DNA from: Haplomitrium mnioides
Lineage: Eukaryota > Marchantiophyta > Haplomitriopsida > Calobryales
Length of the DNA: 52,829 nt
Assembly (NCBI GenBank): GCA_049999725.1
Contig: JBNGIS010016942.1
Span: 127,396 to 180,224 of the forward strand
Direction: 5' to 3'
Position numbers and translations under genes: made by a program
In this document: in pieces, positions 42,466-52,829 of the stretch
How positions within the stretch are numbered: position 1 is the first letter of the stretch
Layout: each line of letters opens with the position of its first letter
Notes under the pieces: generated by a model
The model's input: the letters and a program-made list of their open reading frames with translations, nothing else
Database searches by the model: none
What the model was told of the DNA's origin: nothing

Positions 42466-44830
42466 GGAGCCAAAAGGCGCAAAAGATTACCTCGGATAGG
42501 AGCTCAAATCGATCTGAGATTGGTGTGTGAAGACAGAGACACTTCAAAAAATGACATTCAGATCATCAGATAGTGCTAGTGGACACAAGAGTAGGCATAA
42601 ACATTATGATTCAGGAGACTGTGCAATGATTGAGGTTGAGAGAATTGCAACCCACAGCTCGAATTATGAGATTGGCAGACGAGTAATGAGTCAAGTCCTT
42701 GGGAGCTCTTTTGCAAGTGCCCACCACCATTGGCGACAAAGAATTCAGGCTGAACTATTTGGTGATGCGTTCAGCCCGAGTCTTTCCTTTCCTAATACTA
42801 ATCGAAAGACCTTGGCTATATACGGCCCAAGTCATGCACAATTGGGAAAACTCTAGTCTGGTGTTCGGCCTCAAGAAAATGATGGTACACTATACACTAG
42901 TGTCGTACTTAGAAGAGAGGCAAGTTAATGAAAAAGATGGTAGTAAATGGTTGGAAGAAGAGTAGGATCAGAGTAATATTATTGGATCTAGGTGGTTAAT
43001 GAGGCCACAAAAGAAGATCAGTCGGGAGAGGGTATAGTGGTAGTCAACTAGATAGAGTTGACAGTGAGCATAGCAACAAAATCAGGCACGAAGGAGTCTG
43101 TTGAAGCTTTTGTGGGTGGTAAGATGGTCGAACCCAGACTACAAGGGGAGTCCGGGCCAAACCATACATACCCACAAGAAGAAAGCAGAAGTAGGACAAA
43201 GATGACATCTCTAACCCAATGCAAGGAGGATCGCGACTAGCAACATTGGAGGAGAAAGACGACAAGTTTGAGAGGAATGAAGTAGAGGTGGTAAGAGCGG
43301 CCCAACATAAAGAGGTGATCATCCATTAGGGCCAAAAAATTTGAGTGGAAATTGGGCTACCCGTAGATGTGGAGCAAGCTCTGATTTGGACCCTCACAAA
43401 ATTTATCAATGTCTTTCCCTAGAGTTATGCGGACCTGAAAGAAGTTTCAAGAGAATTGGAAGAACATCACATCGATGTGAAACCCATGGCTATATGAGTA
43501 AAGCAACGTCAATATCATTTAAATCCTAGATTCTCCCTAATGGTGAAAGAAGAAGTCGATAAGTTATTGGAGGCTGGTTTCATTTACCCTGTTTAGGAAA
43601 GAGAGTAGGTGTTGCCTCTAGTGGTAGTGCCCAAGAAGATGGGGCTCAATGGGAAGCAAAAGATCAAGGTATGCCATGATTTCCAAAAGTTGAATGTGAC
43701 AACAAAGAAACATCATTACCGGCTACCTTTCACTGATGGGGTGTTGGACTTGGTGATAGGGCATGAAGTATACAACTTCATGGATGGATATTAGGGATGA
43801 AATCAGATCTAGATCAAAGAGAAGGCTCAGTTGAAGACAACATTCACCACGACATGGGAGGTGTTTGCCTTTCAAATGATGCCTTTGAGACTCTGCAATG
43901 CACCCAAAATCTTTCAAATGATGATAATGAACATCCCCCTTGACTACTTGAGGAATTGAAACGGATCAAGAGAAGGTCATTGTCTAGATGGGAGTGTCCT
44001 TCCCCACCAATCTCAAGGAGGTGCATGGTTTTCTGGGATGCGTGAGTTATTACTGAAGATTTATCGCCAAGTTTTAGTGGCCTTACCCCTTACGGGAATG
44101 ACAAAGAAGGGCAATGACTTTGAGCCCACACTTGAAGGGTTGTCAAGCTTCAATGAGCCAAAGAAGAGACTCATAAATGCGCTAGTGCTTGTGCCTCCTA
44201 GATGGGAGAAGGAATTTCATATCATGATTGACGTATCGGGTTTCTACATAGGTGTAGTGCTCAACCAGTTGAGTGAGGGAGGTAGGGACCATCAGATTTA
44301 CTTGGCAAGTGGGTTGTTGTCCCCTGCGGAGAAGAATTATTTTGTAGCCGATTGGGAGGCCTAGAGGATCATCTACTTGCTGAAGAAATTCAGACATTAT
44401 CTCCTTCATTACAATGTGATCTTTCACACAGATCACAATGGGCTTAAATATATGGTGAATATGCAAGATATGATGGGGAAGAATGGGAGGTGGATGCTCC
44501 TCTTGTAGGAGTTCAATTTCAAGGTGCGAGTTAAACTAGAGAAGAAGCATCGGATCACATATTTCTTCTCTTGGAGAGATGACGTGATCAATGCAGAGGT
44601 GGTGGATTATGCTTTCTTAAATGAAGATCTATTCCATGTCGGAGAGGAGAAGCCAATAAAATATGCTAAGATAATTCAATTTCTTTTTTGAGCCTAGTTA
44701 TCCAAGGGATGTAGCAAGGAGGTCGAAGCGGTTTTTCTCCGGATGGTGAGGCTGTGTTTGATGTTGAAGAGAGTGCTACACAAGTGAGGGATGGAGGCAT
44801 GATTAAGAGGTGTTTGGAGCGAGATCAAGC
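42466..44830 (+). pseudogene. Tat/Athila-like gypsy reverse transcriptase and RNase H
   Basis: Reverse transcriptase pieces are VVPKKMGLNGKQKIKVCHDFQ (split in text: VVPKKMG, KVCHDFQKLNVTTKKHHYRLPF) at 43618-43730, then YNFMDGY, LKTTFTTTWEVFAFQMMPL and LCNAPKIFQ (to about 43920). The first catalytic Asp region (FMDGY) is kept, but the YxDD block is not found. RNase H is at 44040-44570: GFYIGVVLNQ, LSPAEKNYF, KFRHYLLHYNV and FHTDHNGLKYM. The LCNAPxxFQ and KFRHYLL patterns resemble Tat/Athila elements and differ from the chromovirus. The 42466-43600 part is poorly conserved (possible gag-end and protease remnants). A short integrase-N-terminal-like stretch may reach 44830. Confidence 0.75.
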
Positions 44831-44849
44831 CATGGTGAACAACCACTAC

Positions 44850-45670
44850 TTTGAACTAGGAAAAATTGGGGTTTTAAGCTAAAAAAAAAAATGAGGTTAT
44901 TGGAAAAAAAACAAAAAGTACATGAGTTTTTGAGGTTCTTTTTTGGCCATTTCAACAAGCATGATAGAGCAAGAGTTAATTTTGTTTTGCAAAATCATAC
45001 AATATTATTAGCTTCAACAAAAATATTGGAAAACTCGAAATCAATAAAAAGTATAAAAATTATAGTAAGCTTTCACAAAAAAAATTTGCATTTTTCATTG
45101 ATTTTAATTTGAAGCCCAAAAATTCAAATACACATCCCATGAAACTATTTTGAAATATGTTTGATTACACAAACTCTAGACGCACATAAACAAGGTGCTC
45201 TTTGAAACTTTTTTCTTGGGAAAAAAATTACAAAACATGAGGAAAAAACCCAAACGTACTAAAAGCCAAGGGAATGAGTTTGCAGTTGTAGACACAAAAA
45301 CCAAAAAATATATATATTACATGGATCTAAGAGCTCTATTTTCAAACTCAAGCAAGGAAAAAGCTTTGATTTGTAATTGAAAATTCATGCAAGCAAAAGT
45401 TAAAGTGGACTTTAAAAAACGATTTGAGCATTTAAAAATATTTTGTAATTCAACAAAGCAAATACACAAAGGTGTCATAGTTTACAATCAAAAAGGCAAT
45501 GGCTAAAGAGATTGAATTAAGAGTGTAAACAAAAAACATCTCTAGATTTTTGACGAGATTCTATCAAACAAAGGTTTCGAGTTCTACAAAAGAATCTTTA
45601 ATTAGTGTAGAATCTAAGTTCTAACCGATAGTCTTTGTATGTAGAAGCTTGAGGGTTGTATATAAGAAGT
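44850..45670 (+). repeat. Dispersed repeat R, copy B
   Basis: An inverted relative of 25411-26270. The edges are sharp: similarity begins near the poly-A at 44881 and ends near 45670, at a CTTGAGGGTTGTATATAAG segment. It directly follows the gypsy pol remnant. Function unknown. Confidence 0.75.
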
Positions 45671-48160
45671 AGAATGTCAATCAGACTTGAAGGCACTTCG
45701 TCAAAATTTTCAAATCAAATAGGTGTGTAGTCATGCAAATTCTCCATTTTCAGTCAGATAGATAACCGATGGACATCAAAGTACTCAGAATAGGCTCACC
45801 GTGAATGAAAGCACCAAGGTCATAGGCTATGGATGGATGAATTGAGGAGCAAAAAGAAAAAAAAAAGTGAGGCAAAGTGTGGAAGAGAGAAAAAAGACAA
45901 GGGTTGAGCTCCTCTAGTCTTGATCTAGGGCTTGTTGGAAAGAGAGCTTTAAGTCGCATCCAATGCAGTAAAAATCAAGTCAATTTAATGTGTATGAAGG
46001 ATTTTGGGGTCGGTTGAAGTTTAACCTCAAAAAACTACTCAAATCATAGGCATAGAAGTGAGGATCAAGATTCCCTTCAAACATGTTAGGAAAGATTGCA
46101 TGGGAGGACTACTGTCAAGGCAAAACCACGGTGACAGATTTCATGGCCATAGGTGCAGAAATGGGCAAGAACAGAGGAAATGAGTAAAAGCCGAAGCAGA
46201 ATAGAGGATCAAAACAGTTTGACCACTTTGTCCTCAATTCGTAATCATTTGAGGTGTGCAATAGCTTGGTAGAAAGAGAGGCTCAAGGTGATCATGTTGC
46301 AATTTGAATCAAGGAAAATGATTGAGAAATAAGGATGCACTACCCTCTCAAAGTTATCAGATACTCAGTACTTTGATCCGAAGTTAACGGTATGTTCCGA
46401 AGTTTCGCCAGGCCATGTCCGAAGAGTCCTGTGGACTAGCGAGTCTAAAGAACCCTGCGAACTGGCGAGTGTGAAGAATCATGCGGACTACTCCAAAGAT
46501 GACTGCGTTCCAATGTATCCCACGGACTCCTCTGAAGTTGCCATGTTTTCGAAGTTGTGCCGTATGCCGTCGCTTTCCAAGTGGAAGTTGGACCGTCAGT
46601 GAGGACCCTGAAATCCGAAGTTGACCATAGGACCAAGTCCAAAGTGCGAAGTCCAAAGGCCGAAGTCCGAAGGTAGAGGTCTGAATCGGAATCTAAATCC
46701 AAAGTCCAAAGTCCGAATCCGAAGTCTCACGTTTTAAAGCCAACATTCGAATCTGAGTCCAAAGTTCGAAGGCTGAGGTTTGAATCCGAAGTCCAAATTT
46801 GAAGTCCAAAAGGCAAAGTCTGAAGATTGAGATCCGAAGTCCAAAATCCGAAGTCCAAATCCGAAGTCCGAAGGCTGAGGTTCGAAGTCTCAAGTCCGAA
46901 GGTTGAGATCCAAAGGCCGAAGTCCGAGTCCCAAGTCCGAAGGTTGAGGTCCGAATCCAAGTTTGAGGTCTAAAGGCCAAAGTCCGAAGGCTAAGGTTCA
47001 AATCTGAATCCAAAGTCCAAAGGCTGAGGTCCGAATACAAAGTCCGAATCCAAAGTCCGAAGACTGAGATCCGAAGTCTGAATCCTGAAGTCCAAATGCG
47101 AAGGCCAAAGTTTGAAGGCTGAGATCCGAAGTCCAAAATCCGAAGTCCAAAGTCCGAAAGCTAAGGTCCGAATCTGAAGTCCGAAGGCCAAAGTCCGAAG
47201 GCTGAGGTCTGAATATGAAGCCCAAAGTCTAAAGTTGGGGCCGTTAGCGGTGCCATCAACGTCTGTGGAGGTAAGACACGTGTCGTAACAAGAATGGTTG
47301 TCACATTAAAGAAGGGAAAAGACAAATGAAGGGAAAAAGGAAAGGTATGCCTCTTTAAACACCAATTCCTAGAGCTACATATGTTAGATTGGTGTGAAGT
47401 TAGTCTTGTTAGAAAGAGGATGACAAAACCCAACTATTGGGAGCAATTTCAGACTCTTAATCTAAAAAACCACCACGTGGGCGATGTGAAACGGCAAGGT
47501 ATACCTGTCGGTTGTTAGATAAGGGAAACAAAGACCTTTAAGGGAGGGCCAAGATGAAAGGTTGGGAGAGGGGGGAAAAAAACACGAGGTATAAACTACC
47601 TCACTTAAAGGTTGGGAGGACTGATTGTTTTGTGCAGAGAAAGCAGCGGGTTATGAGGGAAGGAGTTTTGGCGAGACCTTAAATGAAGTGGGTGTACTCG
47701 TGTAGGATGACCATCACAAGATGGAAGTGGACTAAGGAGGTGCTGAGAATTGCTGAGCAAGAGGCTCAGACTACTCAGGTCAACTCATCCTTGAAGGCAT
47801 ACCAACATTTGGAGGTGGACACTTGGAGGAGAGGAGAACTCTTTCGGTTTGTATTTCGTGAGAGGCAGCCAAGAGGGGGATCCTATTGTCATCTTGGCTT
47901 TGGTTTGTGTAGGTGATCAGTTCCAGAAGCATTAGGAGATTGCTGATGGTGTCACATTCTGGTGGAGAAATGGGAGGAGTTGCCACGTTGGTGCTTGTCT
48001 ACTGCGGGGAAGATCCAGTCAAGTGTCAGGTGGAGTGGGTGGTCTAGCAGTTGGGAGGGATGTTTTCGAGAGGTGGAAGTTAAATAAGACCTCTTTTGAG
48101 CTTGAGGAATTAAATTTAGGGCTTCTAGCGATGTAAGTTGAAAAACTATCTGGACGGAAT
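45671..48160 (+). mobile_element. Second long gypsy LTR-like block (LTR-B)
   Basis: Two parts align in order and orientation with LTR-A: about 46250-46370 (TTGGTAGAAAG..., AAGGATGCA) and 47600-48160 (GGCTTTGGTTTGTGTAGG; GGAAGTTAAATAAGACCTC). Between them lies the AAGTCCGAA array, where LTR-A has a different array. No coding motif is present. The true edges are not resolved, and it may be the 3' LTR of the Tat-like element or belong to another copy. Confidence 0.5.
46590..47235. repeat. AAGTCCGAAGGCTGAGGT degenerate array
   Basis: About 640 bp consist almost entirely of 7-12 bp words of the types AAGTCCGAA, GGCTGAGGT and GAATCC in shuffled order. On the minus strand several frames stay open and read repeats such as SDFGLRTS, a consequence of the repeat and not evidence of a protein. 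Confidence 0.9.
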
Positions 48161-48873
48161 GTATGAGTGAGGAGAGAGTGTGCAAAGTTGGATAATGTTT
48201 CTGGTGTGGTTGTGCTTGTAAAATCAAAACTCATGTTTGAAACTAAGGTTCTAAAACTCTGTCTAGAACTTCAAAGGCTAAGGGATTGTGTTGGTGAAGG
48301 CTGAGATTGATCTTAGAGGAGAATTCAGGATGGTTTGGGTGAAAAAAAGACTACTCTACTAACAATGTTGGTGGGGTTGGAGTTTTGGTGACGATTTGCT
48401 GCACGATAGTGGGGGGAGTATGTTGGGAGGTTTGTAGTGTGTTGATAAACTGTGATTTTTGCTTTCGTTATACTTGTAAGGATTTGATAAGAACACTCCT
48501 AAAAATGGAAGTGATGTTATGAGAGATAGAGAGAGAGAGAAAGATAGGTCTATGTGTGCTTAGGGAGACCAATAGGTTGGGTTCAAAGCTTAGGTGGTAC
48601 TTTCTATTTTGTTTGGAGATTAAATCAGAGAGCTGTAACTTGTTCAAGTGCTGAAGTAGTTGGCCGTGTTAGCATTTTAGATCTTGGAAGAGTGAATCAT
48701 AGTCTTAGTTGTTTTAAGATGCAGCCTGTTGGAGAGAGATGCAAGTCCATATCTGAGTCATAAATGTATGCACATGTCTTCATAGAAGGGTACATTGAGT
48801 ACCTGTAATTGGATTGCATCATAAGCAACATTGGTGTGTGCCCAAAATCGTTTGGTGTAGGGTTGTGATTGCT
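48161..48873. other. Unassigned stretch with GA microsatellite
   Basis: No domain is recognised. A GAGAGATAGAGAGAGAGAG tract lies near 48520-48543. A GTTTGGAGATTAAATCAGAG segment follows. The sequence runs into the repeat shared with the window end at 48874. Confidence 0.5.
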
Positions 48874-49740
48874 CTATGAGTATTTTGAAAATCAAAATAC
48901 AAATATTATTATATGGGTAGAAAGCTTTTATTATAAGCTTCTCAACAAGGTATAGTACATGCAATTTAGATCAATATCAAGGATTTTAGAGAGATTCTAC
49001 TAGAAGGACTAAAAAGTAGAAAAGTCAAGAAAAGCTACTTTAATCTTTGACTTGCTCTTTGAGTGAATCTCGAAATATGAAAGTAGCTTTTGTAGTTAGG
49101 CACAAATAAACGGGAATAGCTAATTAGGTCACATGTTTGGTCAAGGAAAGCTCCAAATGAGAAGCTTCTTCTTGAAAAAGTAGGAAAAAGTTAAAGTTAC
49201 TTTAGAATTACTTTTGAGAAAAGCTCCAAATGAGAAGCTTCTTGAGAAAAGGCAAAGATACTTTGGTAGATATTTTAGGAAATACTTTAGAATTTAAAAT
49301 TGAAAGACTAGCTTTTATCTAGAGTAAAAAAATCTCTAGGTTTTACTAGTAGTAATTAGCTAGACTAGTATATAAGGAGGGAGAAGAGAGAGCAAAGGGG
49401 ACTTGGAGTGGCTTGAGCTAAGACTTTCATTTTCACACTTGGAGAAGTCATTCTTGGAGAGACCATTGGAGAAGCGCTTGGAGGAGCTCTTGGAGGAGTT
49501 GCTAAGAAGACTCATTGGAGGACAAGCACTTGAGGAGGGGTTTCCAATAGAGTGAGGAGTTGTAGAGAGTGAGAAAAGGTGAGAGCATGAGAGTGGTGAG
49601 AGATTTCTGGAGGAAAGAGTTTGATATTCGGCAAGAGATTTTGTATTGAGTATTTCTTTTATATACATTCTATAGAAATGGTTTGGTTTTGATGTGTGCA
49701 ATCATACTTCTATTCCCCTCTCATCTTAAATGTGCACTCA
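48874..49740 (+). mobile_element. Partial 5' LTR of the terminal gypsy element
   Basis: 48874-48993 matches 52710-52829 (GTAGAAAGCTT..., CAACAAGGTATA..., TACATGCAATTTAGATCAAT). In the 3' copy this piece begins about 300 bp into the LTR, so the 5' copy seems to lack its first 300 bp. A GTATATAAGGAGG box is near 49369. A 23-bp word, AAAGCTCCAAATGAGAAGCT and three more bases, is duplicated at about 49146 and 49214. The right edge and primer site are not clear. Confidence 0.6.
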
Positions 49741-49892
49741 ACATCAAGTCACATGAGGAGAAATCGGCGAAGCAAGTAGCTTCACATTTTTGTTTCTGTT
49801 GTCGAGACCTCATCTATGAGAGGGAAAGAACGCAATGAACGAGTTGGAGTTATAAATGTCGAGTGAAGATGCGATGGGAAAGTGGCTACGGA

Positions 49893-50112
49893 TCTTTGAA
49901 ATTGCTAGAAGAATTGATATTTTACCGCCACCACGCAACAATAGTGAGTTGAAATGATTCATCAACTTGGTGAGCTACTACTTGTTCTTGATAAGCGACT
50001 TTGCCTCTTTGGCCACACCATTGTATCAACGTTTGTACTCTTCAACGGAGTGGGTATGGACATTGGAGCATGAACGATCCTTCTATCGCATCAAGGAGAG
50101 AGTTCTCAACGG
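49893..50112 (+). pseudogene. Displaced RT-RNase H linker fragment
   Basis: The frame reads ARRIDILPPPRNNSELK-stop-FINLVSYYLF and then DFASLATPLYQRL, WTLEHERSFYRIKERV. This is the connecting segment between reverse transcriptase and RNase H of gypsy elements (P.N..EL..F..L..YY..F...FA..A.PLY). It lies upstream of gag, where no pol segment belongs. It is either a rearrangement or a remnant of another element. Confidence 0.65.
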
Positions 50113-50340
50113 CCTCAATGGATGATTGAAGAATGACCATCGTCGTACATGTCTTTATTGTAGCCAAGATCCATATGCGCCAACGATTGGTTGAGCAATT
50201 TGGGGTGGAACGAATGGAGCAAGTTTTGGCGGATTCCAACCCATTTTTTATCCCTATTCTAATTCAAGCAATTTGTGAAGTACATATTTTTGTGTTGTGG
50301 TAGTTGTGATATTGTGGTAGGTGTGGTGGAAAGACAAATT
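50113..50340. other. Unassigned spacer between the RT-linker fragment and gag
   Basis: The frame of the linker fragment can be followed to about 50278 but shows no further domain. Nothing else is recognised here. Confidence 0.4.
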
Positions 50341-51344
50341 GGAGTGAAGGAGCATGCTACTATTTAAAAATAGGAAAGATTCCAATCTTCTATGGGAATG
50401 AAGATGAGAACGTGGAAGATTATTTGTGAGATTTCAAACGTGCGTGCATTGGGAATGGTGAGAAACGACTCGACGATTGGCTAGCATTATTACCTGAATT
50501 CTTGGAACAAGAAGCTCTACGATGGTACAAAGAACAAAAAGTCGAAACTATCGAATCATAGACAAGTTCAACAAAAGTGTTAATAGAAGAATTTCTCCCC
50601 ATGGAGAACTATAGAAAGCTGCTTCAAGAGGTAACGTACTTCAAACAAAGAGAGAGTGAAAAAGTTTGAAAATATGCTAAGAAGGTAGACTACTTAGAAA
50701 CACAATTTTGAAATGTGTTGAGGAAGAGTGATGAAGATGTGCAATCTCTAATGGTGGGGATTACAGCCATGTTGGCGAAGCACTTCATTTCGGGGTTGAA
50801 ACCTAAAATACGAGTAAAAGTCAAACATGAAAGGCCAATAACGTGAGTGGAGTCATTGCGCATTGCATTGAGGATAGAGGAGAGCTTGGAAGATGAGCGG
50901 GAGAAGAAGGCCATTGTAGTGCCAATGCTACAAGTAAGTAGGTCACAAACAACAACGGTAGTGGCTCCTCCGCTCCAAGCACCAAATCCACCAATAAACG
51001 ACGAGCTAACACTAACGGAACAGTTGAAAAAGCAAAGTTTAAATCTTGTGCAAGCTTTAGAGAGAAGGCCTGAAAATCGACCTCGATCTAATGAAGGAGG
51101 GCCACAACGACAAGGAAATATGGAGAACATTACTTGTTTTGGCTGTGGCGGGGCACATTTCATTAGAAATTTCCCAAATCGAGCCAATGGTGCAAATGGA
51201 ATTTGCGGATGTGGAGGTGCGGCTCCAACTCACAAGCAGGTAGTTGCTTTGATCGATATTGAAAAGATTCCCCACGAGAAGGTGGGAGGGAGTTCAGTAG
51301 ATCAAGGTATGGACCTGATGGCTTATGAGAGAAAACAAGCATGA
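50341..51344 (+). pseudogene. Gypsy gag with degenerate zinc knuckle
   Basis: From about 50385 the reading is FYGNEDENVEDYL-stop-DFKRA, WLALLPEFLEQEALRWYK and GLKPKIRVKVKHERP, the Retrotrans_gag pattern. From 50847 it is open to 51344. The region near 51135-51176 reads CFGCGGAHFIRNF, a nucleocapsid-type knuckle whose last Cys is Phe and whose spacing is one residue short. A Pro-rich linker precedes it. Gag would form the virus-like particle. Confidence 0.75.
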
Positions 51345-51402
51345 ATAGTCGATGATACTATAGGATCGGAATCTGTTGCCAAGTCAAGAATGACATCATG
51401 AT

Positions 51403-52249
51403 GTGGACATGACTAAAAGGCCAAGGAAGCCAAGAAGAAGATTGGGGATGGAAGATTTCTCCATATTGAAACACCAAAAGAAATACAACGTGGTGGATGA
51501 TATTGGAAGCTTGCAAGCCAACATCACAGTGGGACAATTGGTAGCATTGAATCCTACCTTACAAAGGGAGCTACGTGGAGGATTAAGCACCAAACAACAA
51601 CCAAATAAGAAGAAGGTATCAACAAACAATTGCTACGTGAATGCAATGGACACGGAGGTATATGAACGAGCTCAAAAAATTGACGTTATATACAAGGGGC
51701 ATGTAGTTGCAAATGTGTTGTTAGATGACGGGTCGGTAGTAAATGCAATGTTTGAAGATTTGATGAAGAAGATGGGAATGAAGCTCACAAGAACATCAGG
51801 GTTTACGATCAGCATGGCGAATAAGTCACGAATGCACCCGCTTGGGGTAATTGAGAAGGTACCAATTTCAGTAATGGGTATTATGACTTCATTGGATTTT
51901 CAAGTTCTTAAAGAAGCTTGTTATGATATGCTTCTTGGAAGGTCATGGTTGAGAGGTGTGAGAACCATTGACAATTGGCACAAGAAATACATTACAATTG
52001 GGCCTAAAGGACATAGAGTGCGAGTACCGGTGGATGGTGGTGGTGAGGAAACAAGTAGCTCGAGGAAGGAAACCATGGAGGATCTTTCAACATATGACGA
52101 GTACCATAGTGAAATTTTGGAAGTTGATACGGATATGGAGAACCTATCTGATGAAGAACCAGACCTACCAAGGATGCATGGAAAAGCATCTTGAGTATTT
52201 GATGGTGGATAATGATGAAGCACTACAAGAGGATCCCAAAAAATATTGA
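51403..52249 (+). pseudogene. Gypsy retropepsin-like protease
   Basis: The 264-codon open frame (to 52194) reads VLLDDGSVVNAMFEDLM (active-site Asp, with DDGS in place of the usual DSGS or DTGS) and, about 60 residues on, YDMLLGRSWLR, the second conserved protease block. A Lys/Arg-rich start (RPRKPRRRLG) and an acidic tail flank the domain. A GEETSSSRKE segment may be linker. No reverse transcriptase follows: the frame ends, and a polypurine tract and LTR come next. It is the longest intact frame with a recognisable domain here, so the protease may have decayed late. Confidence 0.8.
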
Positions 52250-52390
52250 CGAGGTATTTTTCTGTGAATAGTTATATTCTTGGGGCATTTAATTTTTTTT
52301 TTCTTTCTTAAAATTAAGGTACTATGATAGTATGAAAGACAATCATTTTATGCGCATAAGGAGGACGTCACTCCAAGGGAAGAGTGAAAA

Positions 52391-52406
52391 CTTAGGAGGG
52401 GATAAA
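52391..52406 (+). other. Polypurine tract of the terminal element
   Basis: TTAGGAGGGGATAAAA is a purine run about 140 bp after the protease frame. It is the expected signal directly upstream of a 3' LTR. Confidence 0.5.
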
Positions 52407-52409
52407 ATA

Positions 52410-52829
52410 TGAAAGCATGAGGTGGATATCTAGATCTTTCTATGAATTGGAATTGATAATGCAATGTTTGTGGTGTTGGGATGAAGGATAGGGAAGATTA
52501 GAATGTCATTAAAGGAAATATGAGTTTTTTGGTTCTCTAGCGAAATCTGTACAGAGTAAAATGTGTTCTTATTAGGTGAGTTTTAGAGCCAAGATTTTAA
52601 AGCATACAGTTTATGTTAAATATTAGTAGTGATAGTTTATAGAAAAGAAAAAGATGTTGTAAATAGGAAGTTATAATTGGTCAAAGGTAAAATAGAGATC
52701 TGCAGAAAAGTCAAAACATAGAGTATTTTAATAAAACAAAATACATTATATAGGTAGAAAGCTTATATTAAAATCTTTCCAACAAGGTATATAGTACATG
52801 CAATTTAGATCAATATAAAGGATTTTAGA
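52410..52829 (+). mobile_element. 3' LTR start, cut by the window end
   Basis: It begins TGAAAGCATGAGG after the polypurine tract. Its segment from 52710 repeats 48874-48993. The rest lies beyond the window. Confidence 0.6.

Noticed and set aside
25411-45670. Repeat R copies as an LTR pair
   Set aside because: They are in inverted orientation to each other, so they cannot be the two LTRs of one element.
46445-47225. Several minus-strand frames with repeated SDFGLRTS-like peptides, resembling a repeat protein
   Set aside because: They arise from the AAGTCCGAA array; multiple frames are open at once and they lie in LTR-like DNA.
31550-48160. LTR-A and LTR-B as the two LTRs of one Tat-like element spanning 16 kb
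   Set aside because: Orientation fits, but the flanks are too diverged, the arrays differ and no target duplication is seen; kept only as a possibility.
50690-51187. Minus-strand frame of 165 codons
   Set aside because: It is the antisense shadow of the gag frame at 50847-51344.

Overview
This window looks like nuclear DNA of a land plant with a large, retrotransposon-rich genome. It is AT-rich, and I find no intact host gene, rRNA, tRNA gene or CRISPR array. Almost everything recognisable is a decayed mobile element: Ty1/copia, Ty3/gypsy chromoviruses with a C-terminal chromodomain, Tat/Athila-like gypsy pieces, and a gag-protease-only element. I cannot name the species. The mixture would fit a fern, gymnosperm, lycophyte or bryophyte, and that is inference.

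Layout. 1-1555: 5' end of a minus-strand copia element (LTR 1387-1555) whose leader holds two minisatellites. 1556-11818 and 24965-26280: an older substrate unlike the retrotransposons. It carries a broken, intron-containing gene for a ParB-like plus DNA amino-methyltransferase protein (1863-5706), an inverted copy of that gene's 5' end (about 6640-7140), and a broken gene resembling DUF7869/transposase-like proteins (about 7742-11480). Its introns and spacers hold degenerate arrays built on the palindromic core TGCGCGCA. 11819-24959: a minus-strand copia element inserted in this substrate (target duplication AGTTT). A complete chromovirus (12610-17475) is nested inside its RNase H coding region.

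26290-27811: remnant of the same chromovirus family. About 28370-31525: plus-strand copia fragment cut off inside reverse transcriptase. About 31550-34503: long gypsy LTR, primer site and gag. 34574-42465: second chromovirus copy (plus strand), split by a 3355-bp LTR-like insertion (38182-41536; flanks ATCGT/ATCAT). 42466-44830: Tat/Athila-like reverse transcriptase and RNase H. 44850-45670: inverted copy of the repeat at 25411-26270. About 45700-48870: second member of the long-LTR family, with a striking AAGTCCGAA-type array. 48874 to the end: gypsy element coding only gag and protease, its 3' LTR running off the window.

The retrotransposon parts give a clear insertion order, since several target duplications can still be read. 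The least ordinary part is the 1.6-11.8 kb substrate. Two genes of unusual type lie on the same strand, share the palindromic arrays in introns and flanks, and may be remains of one undescribed mobile unit that encoded its own DNA methyltransferase.
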